Positions 34,754 to 47,350 of a stretch of 64,000 bases of DNA are shown piece by piece. Origin of the DNA: Begonia masoniana (lineage: Eukaryota; Streptophyta; Magnoliopsida; Cucurbitales; Begoniaceae); contig CM039514.1 of assembly GCA_022432975.1 (NCBI GenBank), positions 7,919,519 through 7,983,518 on the forward strand, given 5' to 3'. The notes beneath the pieces are model-generated. The model saw only the letters and a program-made list of their open reading frames with translations, had not been told where the DNA came from and did no database searches. A program made the translations under genes and the position numbers. How positions within the stretch are numbered: position 1 is the first letter of the stretch; each line of letters begins with the position of its first letter.

Positions 34754-34780
34754 AACAGAAATTTTGTCCCCAAAATTTGC

Positions 34781-37738
34781 CTAAGCAAAGAGGTCCAGAT
34801 ATTGGGCCCTGACATCCTCCTGTCTTTCCCATGTGGCTTCCTCCACACCATGATTGCGCCATAAAACTTTCACCAACGGGACTACCCTGTTGCGCAATAC
34901 TTTGAGTGCCATATCAAATATCTGTATAGGCCTTTCTTCATATGTCAGCGTCGGTATGATATCAAAGTCCACATGCTCCACGATCTGAGTTGGATCTCGT
35001 ACGCACTTTCTCAGCATTGACACATGGAAAACATTGTGAACTCCATCCATTGACGCTGGCAACTGTAGTCTATAGGCCATGCTCCCAATCCTCTTCAAAA
35101 TGGGAAAAGGCCCAACAAACCTTGGGCTTAGCTTCCCTTTCTTGCCAAATCTCATCACGCCTTTGAAAGGTGACACTTTTAAAAACACTTCATCACCTTC
35201 GGCAAACTCCAAGTCCCTTCTTCTATGGTCCGCATAACTCTTTTGTCGATTTTGAGCAGTCTTTATTCGTTGCTTGATTGCAGCTATCACCTTGGACATC
35301 TGCTGTAATATCTCAGGGCCGATAAGCTTGGTTTCTCCAACTTCATCCCAACACAATGGGGATCTACACTTCCTGCCATAGAGAGCTTCATATGGAGTCA
35401 TGCCAATTGTAGCCTGGTAGCTATTGTTGTAAGCAAACTCCACCAGCGGTAGATATCTACTCCAAGGAGCATGGAATTCCAGCACGCACGACCTTAACAT
35501 ATCCTCCAATATTTGGATTGTTCTCTCAGATTGTCCGTCAGTCTGTGGATGAAATGCAGTGCTGAAGTCCAATCTAGTGCCCAAGGAGCTTTGCAAACTT
35601 TTCCAAAACCTCGATGTGAATCTGGGATCACGGTCTAAGACGATCGATACAGGAATGCCATGCAGCTTAATAATCTCGCTAATGTATAGCTCAGCATACT
35701 GGTCCATGGAGTACGTTGTCTTTACAGGTAGAAAGTGGGCTGACTTCGTCAATCTATCCACTATGACCCAAATGCTATTGTGGCCTTTAGCTGTCCTTGG
35801 AAGGCCAACAACAAAGTTCATCGTAATGTTCTCCCACTTCCATTCTGGGATCGGGAGAGGCTGAAGCGTTCCACTCGGTCGTTGATGTTCAACTTTGACC
35901 TGTTGACATATCATACAAGACTCCACATACTTGGCCACATCATTCTTCATATTCGGCCACCAGAAGTGAAGTTTCAAGTCCTGATACATCTTCGTGCTTC
36001 CAGGATGCACAGAGAAAGAAGATGAGTGGGCTTCCGACAAGATGCTCTTTCGTAACTCTTCATCTTTCAGAACATACCATCTATCTCTGAACTTCAGAAT
36101 ACCATCTCCCGAATAGCTGAACTCGGAAGAAGCCTTTGGTACCTTGCTCACCATGTCAGCCATCTCCTTTGAACTGGTCTTCTGGGCTTCCTTAATTCGG
36201 TCCAGGACAGAGGGCCGTAGTGTTAAGTCTGCTAGTATGGCCGATAGCCCAGAAACTATCTCCATATCGAACTTCTGTATCTCTGCCCTCAAAGGCATTG
36301 ACACGGCCGACATTACTGGTTGCATAGTAGCTGGCATCCTGCTTAGCGCATCAGCTACCACATTATCTTTCCCCGGGTGGTATTTAATCTCAATGTCGTA
36401 ATCCTTCACGAATTCTAACCACCGCCTCTGCCTCATATTCAACTCTTTCTGGGTAAAGATGTACTTCAAACTCTTGTGGTCAGAAAACACCTCACATGAT
36501 TGTCCATATAGGTGATGCCTCCATACTTTCAGCGCAAATACAACTGCCGCTAACTCGAGATCATGAGTAGGGTAGTTTTCTTCATGGCTCTTCAATTGTC
36601 TGGACGCGTATCCTACCACTTTCTCTTCTTGCATTAATACACATCCCAAGCCAACCTTGGACGCATCACAGTATACGCTGAATTTGCCGTCTTCAACTGG
36701 CAATACTAGTAGAGGGGCCGTGGTCAACTTTTGCTTGAGTGTCTGAAAGCTCCCTTCACATGCTTCAGACCACCTGAACTTGATGTCCCTCTTTGTTAAG
36801 CTGGTCATAGGTTTTGCTATCATGGAGAAGTCTTTAATGAACTTCCTGTAATAACCAGCTAGTCCGATAAAGCTTCGTACCTCGCTTGCATTCCTCGGCC
36901 TGGGCCAGTCTCTTACAGCTTCAATTTTGGCCGGGTCCACAGACACTCCTTCAGCAGACACCACGTGGCCTAGGAAATTAATCATGCTCAGCCAAAATTC
37001 ACACTTTGATAGCTTGGCATATAATTGATGCTGTTTTAAAGTTGACAGCACGATAGCCAAGTGCTCTTTATGCTCCTCTTCATTCCGAGAATAAACCAGG
37101 ATGTCATCGATGAAGACGATCACAAACTTGTCCAAAAATTCCTGGAATATCCTATTCATTAAGTCCATAAATGCCGCCGGGGCATTAGTCAACCTGAACG
37201 AAATTACCAAGAACTCGTAGTGCCCGTATTGAGTCCTGAAGGCAATCTTTGGAACGTCTTCAGGTCTGACCTTCAACTGGTAATAACCGGAGCGCAAGTC
37301 AATCTTAGAAAATACCCGAGCCCCTTGTAGTTGGTCAAATAAGTCATCGATTCTCGGCAACGGGTACTTGTTCTTGATAGTCAACTTGTTCAGCTCACGG
37401 TAGTCAATACACATCCGTAGAGACCCGTCCTTCTTCTTGACAAACAAAACGAGAGCACCCCACGGAGAGAAACTTGGGCGAACAAAACCCTTGTCCACCA
37501 ACTCTTTCAGCTGAGCCTTCAATTCCCTCAGCACAATTGGCGCCATCCGATACGGATTCTTTGATACTGGTTTGGCACCAGGATATACATCGATTTCGAA
37601 CTCGATCTCACGATCAGGTGGCAATCCCGGTAGGTCATCTAGGAAAACCTCAGGGAAGTTTCGAACCACCGGAATATTTTGAAGTTCCACCTCATTTTGC
37701 CTTTGGACATCCACTACGTGGGCCAGAAATCCACACAT
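34781..37738 (-). CDS. pol: reverse transcriptase, RNase H, integrase, chromodomain
   Basis: A 985-codon open frame. Reverse transcriptase spans about residues 60-250, with [18 protein letters not shown] and catalytic FIDDILVYS (209-217). RNase H starts near [11 protein letters not shown] (about 355). The integrase zinc finger has HPGSTK...CMICQQ (about 600-635), the core has LDRDPRF and TDGQSER, and the tail has [14 protein letters not shown] and the chromodomain-like end. Oddities: the usual FGLTNAP is FRLTNAP, and the first integrase catalytic Asp (MDFV in the plus-strand relative) is Asn. So the frame is long but the enzyme set is probably dead. The frame is cut from gag-protease by a one-base deletion near 37725. 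Confidence 0.85.
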   Translation of the reverse strand: MCGFLAHVVDVQRQNEVELQNIPVVRNFPEVFLDDLPGLPPDREIEFEIDVYPGAKPVSKNPYRMAPIVLRELKAQLKELVDKGFVRPSFSPWGALVLFVKKKDGSLRMCIDYRELNKLTIKNKYPLPRIDDLFDQLQGARVFSKIDLRSGYYQLKVRPEDVPKIAFRTQYGHYEFLVISFRLTNAPAAFMDLMNRIFQEFLDKFVIVFIDDILVYSRNEEEHKEHLAIVLSTLKQHQLYAKLSKCEFWLSMINFLGHVVSAEGVSVDPAKIEAVRDWPRPRNASEVRSFIGLAGYYRKFIKDFSMIAKPMTSLTKRDIKFRWSEACEGSFQTLKQKLTTAPLLVLPVEDGKFSVYCDASKVGLGCVLMQEEKVVGYASRQLKSHEENYPTHDLELAAVVFALKVWRHHLYGQSCEVFSDHKSLKYIFTQKELNMRQRRWLEFVKDYDIEIKYHPGKDNVVADALSRMPATMQPVMSAVSMPLRAEIQKFDMEIVSGLSAILADLTLRPSVLDRIKEAQKTSSKEMADMVSKVPKASSEFSYSGDGILKFRDRWYVLKDEELRKSILSEAHSSSFSVHPGSTKMYQDLKLHFWWPNMKNDVAKYVESCMICQQVKVEHQRPSGTLQPLPIPEWKWENITMNFVVGLPRTAKGHNSIWVIVDRLTKSAHFLPVKTTYSMDQYAELYISEIIKLHGIPVSIVLDRDPRFTSRFWKSLQSSLGTRLDFSTAFHPQTDGQSERTIQILEDMLRSCVLEFHAPWSRYLPLVEFAYNNSYQATIGMTPYEALYGRKCRSPLCWDEVGETKLIGPEILQQMSKVIAAIKQRIKTAQNRQKSYADHRRRDLEFAEGDEVFLKVSPFKGVMRFGKKGKLSPRFVGPFPILKRIGSMAYRLQLPASMDGVHNVFHVSMLRKCVRDPTQIVEHVDFDIIPTLTYEERPIQIFDMALKVLRNRVVPLVKVLWRNHGVEEATWERQEDVRAQYLDLFA

Positions 37739-39202
37739 CCAGACCTCATCAGTTGTCGAGCTTTTAAGGTGGATATAACAGGCATACTATGTTTCTTTGG
37801 TATTGCCTGGTAGGAGAACTCTACTTCGTTCGGGCACTTAAAAGTCACGAGCCTGGACCTGCAGTCGATGGTGGCGTGATGTCTAAACAGCCAGTCCATC
37901 CCCAGAATTACTTCGTATCCTTTCATACCGATGACGATAAGATTGGCATACAATTTTTGGTCTCCAACTGACTATATCACCCTGTATCACCTGCTCAGAG
38001 TGCATAAACCCTCCAGATGGCAGCATGACACTGTAGGGTTGATTTGACGGCAATACTCTTAACCCCTCCTTATCTACAAAATCCTTGGCCACAAACGAAT
38101 GTGTGGCCCCCGTGTCTAACAAGGTGTATGCGGTTGCACTACATATAAAAATCATACCGGTAATTGCCGTGTGCAGATCAGCATCATCAACATCTTCCAT
38201 CATTGCAAACACTCTCGGCACGGCTTGACCTGTTCTGGTGTCGGGCATTGGGCAATCCCGAATTTGATGGCCTCCTTTGCCACATCGAAAACAAGCGCCA
38301 GTCGCAAGTCTGCATTCTCCTTTGTGAGGCTTCTGGCACTGCGGGCATACTGAAAGTTGAGGAGCCCCCATTGGTCTCTTTCCTTTGTCTTGATAAAGAA
38401 TGGCTTCATTGGGCCTTTTAATGCCCCTGTTTTGTTGCTGTTGAGGTTGAAAATTTTGGCCCCTTTGCTGTTGCTGCTGTTGCTGTTGAGGAACATTTCG
38501 AATAATCCCTCTTGGTGGTTCTCTCTGTCTCTGGGACTTTATTTCTAAGGCCTCCAGTTGATAAGCCTTGGCCACCACTTTCACGTATGGTGCCTCATCA
38601 AAACCTCCAGTTGTGATTCCTCGCAGAAGGTCCATCTTTAAACCTTGAATAAACTGGTGCACCTTATTCTCATCAATGGCCACCATGTGTGATGCATATC
38701 GGGATAATGACTCAAATTTCTGAACATACTCGGCCACCGATCCATACTGTCGTAGCCGAGAGAATTCAAGCAACTTCTCCTTCCTCACTCCTCGGTCAAA
38801 GTACTTCTCGTAGAAAATTTTCTTGAACCCTTCCCAGCTCAATGCCACAGTTGTCGACTGCACTGTGTCCCACCAAAATCCAGCACTCTCGGTGAGATAG
38901 AACGTAGCACATACAACCTTCTTGTTGTCCTCCACCTCTGCATAACCGAACATCTTCTCCATAGTTCGAATCCAAGTTTCTGCGCAGGTCGGGTCTGTAG
39001 ACAGTCCATCAAATGAAGGCGGCTGGAGTCGCCGGAATCTATCTCCACCGTTGTCACGTGAAGCATTTCCTTGGTTATTGTTTCCACCATCTTCCCGAGC
39101 CATCATGCGTTCAACCATACGGGATTGCACCCCCACCAGCTCGGTTAATCTGTCAATGGCACGAGAGCTCTCGCTTGACTCTTCCTGATGCCCTCTCACC
39201 AT
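37714..39202 (-). pseudogene. gag and protease of minus-strand Tekay-type element
   Basis: The frame starts MVRGHQEE at 39202. It has the gag core (WEGFKKIFYEKYFD, EYVQKFESLSRYA), a glutamine run, the zinc knuckle CFRCGKGGHQIRDC and the protease site LLDTGATHSF. A 2-bp deletion near 37970 (against the plus-strand relative) shifts the frame; the correct frame continues 37953-37714 and is shifted again by a one-base deletion into the pol frame. These two small indels are the main breaks in an otherwise open coding region. Confidence 0.85.
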
Positions 39203-39286
39203 ATCTAAAATAATCCTATAAACAAAATAACTAATTTTAATAAACAGAACAGTTACAGAAACCTAAACACTTACAGTTGGTAGAGC

Positions 39287-41303
39287 TGTAGCACCCGACT
39301 TTAATTAAGAGTTTAAAATAACAGATAAATCTATTAGATATAATCGATGAATGAAATTTTAGTATAATGTAGGTTAGGTTGAAGAATGAGTAAGTAAGGG
39401 CATAAGGGTAATTGGCAAATTTGAAAGTGGATAATGTATTTAAGGCAAAAGGTTTAGAGTAGCCGCCACCACTACTCATTTTCTTTCCCTTTCGGTCTTC
39501 AGCTCGAACGGCAGAAATCTCTAGGCGATTCTCCTGCCCGATTCTCCTTCAACCTAGGTAAGCCCTCCTTGTTTTCTGCGATTTTAGTAATTAGATAGCC
39601 GAGGGAGTACAATGTGAGAAGTTTCATGGAATGCTGTGATGTAGAGTAGGTTCGGGTTGAGTGACTAATGAGAATACCCGAGTTGTGGGGTTCCAAATTT
39701 GGTTTCCTCAAACTCCTATATTGATTCTGTGAAGTATAATGAAAGTTTGATATTTGTAATATTATGATTCTAGGTGAGCAAGCTTCTAAAGTAGCATTTA
39801 GCCGAGCGATTTCCAGGGAGCCAGGTAAGTAAAGTTTGTTTGTGCCTTCGGGCCTACATCACATAACAGTAGGATTTATGTATGTTTGTGTGTTTGTATG
39901 TTTGTTTTCCAGTTGTCATGCATCATGTTTTTTTGAAAGACTACGAAAATGTATTTTTTATGAAATGGTATGGCATGTGTGAGCAGGATGAACAGAACAA
40001 CTGTTAAGGGGGATTAATCCGCCCCTTAACTGAGAACAGAGGATTGAGGTTTTGGGAAAAATGATCCACTTCCCAATCCTACAGGGGGATCAGATCAGTT
40101 AACGGTTAAGGGAATTAATCCGCCCCTTAATTGAGATCAGAGGATGTATGCTTTGGGGGATGACTGATCCACTTTCCCATCGTACAGAGGGATCAACAGA
40201 GAACGAATTTGAATGCAACTGAGATGAGAAAGTAGAAACTGCATGCTTAGGAAATTGTTATTTCATTGAATCATTTCACTTATTGCTTTACTTGCTTAGC
40301 ATTAGGCTAATAGATGAGTTTTGTGATGTAGGTGAAGAAGTTACTGAAGGTGTGTTTTCAGAACAATTTGGAGACTAGGCTGGTTGGGGGAGCACATCCA
40401 AGCATCGGTTTGGCAATCTGTTGAGGCGGTTTAATAAATGGTTGTATGTGTTAGGTTGAGAATACTGAGTTCAGATTAGCAACTTCTGAGAATTTTAGTG
40501 ACAGTAGTTTGAGTTTGGTTAAAAATGATTTTTCTTAAGATTTTATTTGAAATGACGAATTGATGGTTTAGCTATGTTTTACTGGTTTGATTAGTGTGTT
40601 CATGAAAAAATTTGGTTGTCTGAGTGTTTTCAGTCGATTTTACAAGTTCTTCCAGTAAGCTGTGATGTTCCTTGTTTAGGGTGATCATTTTGAATCTACC
40701 GGTAGATGCAGTCTATCGGCAGATGTAGTGTGTTTTGAAGTTATGTTGACTTCATCGGCAGATGAAGTTATATTGACTTCATCGGCAGATGAAGCTGTGT
40801 ATGAAGTTATGTTGACTTCATCGGTACGTGAGAGTATTAGGTTTGTCATTTTGTGATCGGTAATTGTGGTTTATTCCATCAGATAGAGTGTGCTGACGTC
40901 ATCGGCGGATGCCGAGCGAAGTCTTTGTTGTACACGTCATCGGCAGATGCCGAGTGAAGTCCTTGTAGTATGTGTCATCGGCAGATGCCGAGTGACGTCA
41001 TCGGTAAGAGCATGCTACATCATCTTCCGTTGACTTATCCATCGGCAGAAGCGTTTGACTTCTGCGATTTCTCCAGTATTCTATGGTTTAAAATCCTATC
41101 CCCTATCTGCCGATTGTCTTTTAACCCTTTAAACCATGATTCATAGTTTTGTTTTAACTCCATTACTATTAAAATGATTTCCGCTGCAAGATTTAAACAT
41201 TTCTTTGAGATTTTAGCTTATGTCAAATGTGAAGTTTAAAAATATGGATGAAGTTTCTTAGTCTTGTGTAACGAACCGGGTTCAGATAACTCGGGGCGTT
41301 ACA
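39287..41303 (+). mobile_element. Nested solo LTR in leader of Tekay-type element
   Basis: It starts TGTAGCACCCGAC and ends GGGGCGTTACA, flanked by AGAGC (39282-39286 and 41304-41308). It matches the split solo LTR at 12253-16069. It keeps splice-like sites: donor CCTAG/GTAAG near 39556, a 51-nt middle exon 39775-39825, donor CCAG/GTAAGT, and acceptor GATGTAG near 40332 followed by an acidic tail (EEVTEGVFSEQFGD, stop). TGACGTCA occurs near 40893 and 40993. It lies between gag and the primer site of the host element and has no coding domains. Confidence 0.85.
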
Positions 41304-41361
41304 AGAGCGATCTCACGTGGCAGGTTGCGCAGTCAGACATTTCACAGAATCAATTTTAAAA

Positions 41362-41380
41362 CGGTGTCGCTCTGATACCA
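41362..41380 (-). other. Primer-binding site, initiator Met tRNA type
   Basis: The minus strand reads TGGTATCAGAGCGACACCG four bases after the 5' LTR. The first 12 bases match the complement of the initiator methionine tRNA 3' end exactly. Confidence 0.85.
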
Positions 41381-41384
41381 CAAC

Positions 41385-44119
41385 TGTGACAGCCCGAAAC
41401 CGGATCCCGATCGGGGTCCCGGAATCGGAGCCATCACTCCGGGACAGTTAACGGAAAACGGTAACTATTTTTTTTTAAACAGAATATCTTTAAACTAGGA
41501 GCAGACAGGATTACAGAAACGGATAGGCAGAAAACATTACCGACTGAACTTTTAAAGCTTTAACAGAAACAGAAATAAAATGACAGAAGACGTGTACTAT
41601 CAATGCAAAATCCTAAACATAAAATTTTACAGAGGGGGAGGGACTACGGTGAGTAACAAAATTTCAGAATTTCAGAGTAAGAGAAACGGGAACCAATTCA
41701 GAGCTGAGTTTTACAGGAATGGGTAACTAAGATGAAGAAACAGAATTAAGCAGGAAAAACAGGAAGAACAGAAATAAACTGAGACAAACAGAAGAAACTT
41801 AAAGCTGGGCGGAAGACGTAGGCAGCGACAGTCAGTTAAAATCAAAGGCAGACTAAATGACGGAAGAAGAAAACACGAAATACAGGCGGAAGACATAGGC
41901 GGAAGATTGGATGACGTCAGCCGGAAGACGTGAACACACTGGCGGAAAACTTAGATGACGTCAGCCGGAAGACGTAAATATACTTGGCGGAAGACTGGTG
42001 GAAAACTTGGATGACGTCAGCCGGAAGATGGATGACGTCAACCGGAAGATACAGATATTAAACTGATCGGAAGACTAAATTTTAAACTGGGCGGAAGACT
42101 TATGCTGACGTCAGCCGGAAGATGGGTGACGTCAACCGGAAGATACAGACAGAAACTAAAATAAACTGGGCGGAAGACTTATGCTGACGTCAGCCGGAAG
42201 ATGGGTGACGTCAACCGGAAGATACAGGCATTAAACTGATCGGAAGACTAAATTTTAAGGGCAGCGGTGGATGTAACTTGAAAGACAATAGACTGGCAAC
42301 TTTTAACATGATTTCATGAAATCAGAAGTTATGAAGAACATGATATATGAAGACTTCTAACTTCATAAACATAATTCAGCTGTCAAATACAGCATAACCC
42401 GACTGCATGAAAATTTTAGACTTTCAGTACTCGATTCTAAACAAGAATTGTAAAACACACTTTACAATTTACAGATTCAACGAAACAGACTGCATGGATA
42501 GTTCCAAAACCAGAAGTCATCCATGCACAAACAAACTAACAGAAATGTCCCCAAACAATTCCAGAAACATTCAGAATATAAACTTAACTGTCAAATACAG
42601 TGGTTTCCAAAACTGAGACATCAGAACTTGTACATTGATTCAAAATCTAAGAGACAGTACTTGACTTAACATGCAATTGCAGAATCTACCAAAAGAAGAG
42701 TTTTTACAAGGTTTTACAACAGAACCAAAATTTCCAGAAGACTTTACAGATACAAACATTTCCGAAAACTTAAACCTCTGGACAGACAAATATGCCTGAC
42801 TGCAGCAACCCAAAAGCCCCATGAGCTCGAGCCACCAGCCAGCTATTCATCAGAATGAGGCACGAAGTCCTCAGTTTTGGGTTCAGTACCTACATCAGAG
42901 AGTTCACCTATGAGTCTAAAACTCAGTAAAAACATAATACAGATGCAGTGATGCAAAATGCTATGCATGCAGTTTTCAGAATACAGTGACAGAACAGAAC
43001 ATTACATTTCAGTGGCAGAGGGGTATAAGTGGGGCTTATAGGGGAACTGGCGAACAGATGGTGCACTATCAGGCACAGCAGATTTTCAGACTCCCAGGGA
43101 GGGATAAAATCAGAGGGTCCTTGCTAGGGACAATTTATTTTCAGATTCCCAGGGAGGGATAAAACTAGAGGGCCAGTCCCCGTCCCGCACTTAACCAGTA
43201 CATTACAGACAGTCAGATTTTATCTTGTTTAGTTTCAAACAGTGTACAGAAAACAGTTTTTGCATGTCTTTCAGAGAAAACGTGTATGCATGAACGGTGC
43301 CTGAACTTAAACTGGCAGATAATAGAAATAACAGAACATACTATGAAGAAGAACACAGACAACTCAGAAAACATAAACTATAACGTTTCTACCCGAGACA
43401 ACCCGACAGAACTGAAACACCTAGTACCTCCGTGATGTAGGGCCTTAAGGGCCAACCTACGGTTATGAACTTACCTGTTTGCTGTCGCGTTGATGTTCTG
43501 AATGTCGCGGAAATGCTCGGATCTGTAGTATGCATGTAAAAGAATTAAACAAGCTGCAAATGCTAACAAATAACTTGTTGGTTAAGCAGCAAGCTCATTT
43601 CAACTCTTTAGAAAACACACTAACGTGTTTTCATCCAAAACAGTGAGTTTTCACAAAAATAAAAGCTCTAACCTCAATGAAAACTCGCATTAAACTTGTC
43701 CAAATTTATAGCATAAGCAGATGTTTACCTTGGTTGAAGGAAACAGAAAAAAAAACGAGAAAAACAAAGTGTCGGTGCTTTGTCAAAATCGCCACGAAGA
43801 GAGAACAGAGAGCAGTGGGAAGAAACAGATGGGAAGTGAGGGTTTTACGTAGGAGGGAGAACTTAGTTTCTTCATCAAGTCGCCAGATGTCACTCAACCA
43901 CTGGCTAACTCCCACCAACCTTAATTACTTCCACATTTACCCTTGGTTTTCTAACCAATTAGTGTAATGTTTTGTTTTGGTTCCACATTAGTTTAGTTCT
44001 CCACTAACTATTCCAACAATTCAACCAAAACATACATTGCATTAAATTAATATTGATCCCGCTTATACGGTTCGGGAAAACGATTACATGGCAAATAAAA
44101 AAAAATGCCGGGTGTTACA
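41385..44119 (-). repeat. 5' LTR of minus-strand Tekay-type element
   Basis: It is 2735 bp. On the minus strand the micro-gene parts are a donor at 43739/43738 (CCAAG then GTAAAC), a 48-nt middle exon 43522-43475, and the last exon 42889-42843. Exon 1 of this copy has a stop upstream and no start codon matching 47351, so the frame is incomplete here. Confidence 0.9.
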
Positions 44120-44449
44120 GTTTGTTTGTCACTGATCATGTAGTTTAAAATTTTTATTTTATTTTTTCTGATTATTTTACGGAGTAATAAATAACAAGAT
44201 TTTAGAATATAATTAAATAATAAAATGAAAAATAAAGATTCTTGTACACAAGATTCCAACCATATATGATACATGCAATTTGGAAATAATAAGGAAAAAT
44301 GGAAATTTTGATAATAAATAATAATATTAATTAAATAAAAAATCTCGAATATTGCAATAAATAAATGTAATTTATTTAATTTTTTTCCCTCTCTAACTCT
44401 CTCTCTCTCTGACTCTGTCTCTCCAATTCTCTCTCTAGACCTTTTCAAA

Positions 44450-44543
44450 ATGGAAGCGAATGAAAACCCACTCAGCCCCTACTACCACCTCCAGCAGCAG
44501 CAGCACCACCACCACCAGAGCCCCACCACTGCCTCAACAACCG
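44450..44543 (+). pseudogene. AHL first exon, truncated second copy
   Basis: From ATG at 44450 the sequence repeats the first 30 codons of the AHL exon at 9205, with one CAG unit difference, and the 320 bp upstream match 8890-9204. It ends at 44543 before the AT-hook, at a sharp junction with the LRR-kinase fragment of the other strand. Confidence 0.85.
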
Positions 44544-45163
44544 TAGTTCCCTCAAATACGATTCGTTCTTTAAGGAATCAGAATTAACCATTTTAACAAC
44601 AACAGGCTGGCCACCCTCCAAACGGCCACGAAACAGGTCTCCTGAATGGCCGTGTTTCATGAGATTAGATTGGCTGAAGTTATCTGTGCAGTGAAGAATC
44701 TGGTCGTATGTAAATGAAACTTTTAGACCAGATAAGAAGGCAGAATCCTTTGGACGAGAAGGATTGTCTTCTTTTGAAACAGGACCTCCATTTGCTTTTC
44801 CTCTGCGATTCGTAATGAACCTATTACGAGATCGGAAAAGAATGACAAGCATTGAGACCAAAATCACTATGAATCCCAACCCACAAAATAATCCAATCTG
44901 TATAAACTTCAATCGATTGTTCTTTGTTGATGCGCTTACTCGGAGCAATCCATCAAAAGACATGCCTGCACGAGAATAGAAAAGTGCACAGCTCTCTAAA
45001 CTTCTTTGATCTGGCACCATTTGCAGGCAATTACCACTTAGAATAGCGTTGCTTCCACTATCATCGAGTATTTCTCCTTGGAAATAGTTTCCGCTCAAAT
45101 CGATCGAGCCATATGATTTCAGCGAAGCATTCAAATAGCCATAGAAAGAATTGTTCGAGAGAT
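44541..45163 (-). pseudogene. LRR receptor-like kinase fragment
   Basis: The minus strand reads NLSNNSFYGYLNASLKSYGS, the last leucine-rich repeats, then a Cys-containing juxtamembrane part, a transmembrane helix (LFCGLGFIVILVSMLVILF), a basic stop-transfer, and the start of a kinase domain with TYDQILHCTDNF and HGHSGDLFRGRLEGGQPVVV. It resembles LRR kinases of the At2g16250 type. It stops after the first kinase strands at the junction with the AHL copy, so ATP-binding Lys is near the end and the catalytic loop is missing. Confidence 0.75.
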
Positions 45164-46246
45164 TAAATATATGTCAATTTTGCTAAGTATATGACAATTC
45201 TTGTCCTCAATAATAACTTTTTTACTAAATTTACATTAGAATCTACTTGGAATAATGCAATCTAAGTCGTTATGATTGCATTGATTGATTGTCATTATAT
45301 AGAGATTATTATAGGTGTATTACATTTCATTCTAGCTAAGTAAGAGCAATTAGAGTAAGTAATTGCACTAATTTAATCTCAAGGTTATTGTTAATTTTAA
45401 CGCTAGATGAGATTAATAGGTTAGTGCAAGAACATAGTTGCATTTGATAATGATAATTAAGTGCATAAGACAACTGCACTTATGTCTATATGTGCATGAG
45501 CAAAATAAATAATAACTTTTTTACCTTTTAAACTTGCTCACAAGCACCGCCACACTCCCGCGAGTCTCCTAACTTCTCCACCTTACAATAATTAGACTAA
45601 TCTGCCATACTAGGGAGTATCAGCTTTTCCACTTGCAAAAAAAAATATATATATATATACAGGCAAAAAGTTGAAGTTTCGGTATAAATAGGAAGAAAAC
45701 CAGATTGTTACATTAGAATCAGTGTGAAGATACCAAGTAGACGCCTAAAAGACGAACAAAAATAAACTGGAAACCAATGACAGACATCCAAGTTAGGCGA
45801 CATGAAAATTATTAATACATAATACGTAACATTAATAAAATAACTTATCAGCTTGTTATGCTGAAAATAACTTGCAGATAAGTTCCAACTCAAGTCCTAA
45901 ATATCTGATACATAAATTCAAAGAGTTTCATGTGACAATTATAACTACCCATTACATGACCAATTTTAATTACCCAATACGTAACATTAATAACTACCTA
46001 ATACCAATTATAAACCAAGATGAAAGACCATGCTTATAAGTTGAGAAATGCTTTTGTTTTTTCTATGTGAAGAAAAGACAGGCTATTTTCCACATGTGAA
46101 AGGGAATAGTCGGTCAATCCACACCTCTTACAAACAATTGATTACAATATTATAAGCACGACGAAATCCTAGCCTCGTTGGCAATGCCAACAATTTTATC
46201 AATTTTGTGGGATCAAACTAACAAAACAAAAAAAAGAACAAAAATC
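45164..46246. other. AT-rich stretch without recognised gene
   Basis: No coding region, LTR end or RNA gene is supported. A 32-bp sequence at 45452-45483 (ATTAAGTGCATAAGACAACT core) recurs exactly at 46954-46985. Confidence 0.5.
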
Positions 46247-46985
46247 TAAGTGCAGTTGTGATGGGGTGACAACTGCACTTATGTCTATATCAACTATTAT
46301 ATAAGTCTTCAATTATATAATAGTCTCGTACTCCTACTAGCGTCATCTATGCTCCCATCAATCCCAGATTGCCCTTATTGTAAAACGAAAAGAGTCAGCT
46401 ACTTTATGTTGCTTGTCAGGGCAGATAGTGCTAGCAACTCTTAATATTACATGCTCTTTACACGGAAAGATATGAAGAAAGTCTACATTTTTCATACTTT
46501 TGTCAGAATATATAATAATACTTTTGTTTTTAGTTCTTTTGTCAGAAATATATTCCTTCTGCATTCAAGGAGACTAACATATCACTTTTTAAATGATGTA
46601 TTCTCGTCCATTGAATTACCATATTTATGCAATTATACTTCTACGATACTGACTTGCAACTTAAACATCAGTTGCAATTGACTTATAGATGTGTGAAAAT
46701 ATCAATAAAAAACTAGTGGAAACTATGTGCCAGAATCCATATGTGGTGTTCTTTTGCAGCCTTATAAATATAACATAGGTTCGTAATCATGTTATATCAA
46801 TCAGATCTGATATTGGTTTAGTCCAACACACTTGCAATACTCAACATGTTTCTCAGGTGTGTGTTGTTTGATAGGTAGTTGTTGTCTGACTTGATACAGA
46901 CACAAGTCACCTTACATCTGAACTAGAAATAATAGTTTATTCACATTCTATATGATAATTAAGTGCATAAGACAACTGCACTTAT
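46247..46985. mobile_element. Possible small TIR element (TAAGTGCAGTTGT ends)
   Basis: TAAGTGCAGTTGT at 46247-46259 is the inverse of ACAACTGCACTTA at 46973-46985, giving 13-bp terminal inverted repeats around 739 bp. The same inverse motif also lies at 46269-46281, forming a hairpin with the left end. No clear target duplication is seen, and after 46985 the unit D sequence starts. Either a nested MITE pair or chance repeats; confidence is low. Confidence 0.35.
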
Positions 46986-47350
46986 ATTTAAAATTTAATT
47001 TAAGTCCCCATTGACGGTGAACCTTAACTACCCTAAACTATTTTGAGAGACAAGAGTTGCAGAGGAAAATTAAAATTGGCATTCAGTCGCCATTGTATCT
47101 TCTTCATTGTTGTAAATGATCGACTGGTAATTAACCAACGAGTGAGACTCATTTTTTCTTCGTCTTCATTTTCTTCTTCTTAGGTTTTGACTGTAACACC
47201 CGGCATTTTGCCATGTAATAGTTTTCCCGGATCATTTAAATGGGATTAATATTATATTAATACAAAGGAATGTTTTAGTTGAATTGTTGGAATAATTAGT
47301 GGAGAACTAAACTAATGTGTAACTAAACCAAAACACTAAGTTTGAAATGC

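Larger units (their letters stand above)
31833..44119 (-). mobile_element. Tekay-type Ty3 retrotransposon (minus strand)
   Basis: LTRs of 2908 bp (31833-34740) and 2735 bp (41385-44119), with TG...CA ends, flank a gag and a pol with a C-terminal chromodomain-like tail. The tail [16 protein letters not shown] is typical of the Tekay/Del group. The primer site and purine tract are in place. A solo LTR (39287-41303) sits in the leader. The flanks are GTAAG (31828-31832) and GTTTG (44120-44124), so there is no exact target duplication; paralogous copies of the left flank read GTTTG. Left and right flanks belong to parts of the duplication unit that are about 7 kb apart in unit A. Confidence 0.9.

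Noticed and set aside
39287..41303. A second complete retrotransposon inside the minus-strand element
   Set aside because: Only one LTR with matching AGAGC duplications is present and no coding domains; it is a solo LTR.
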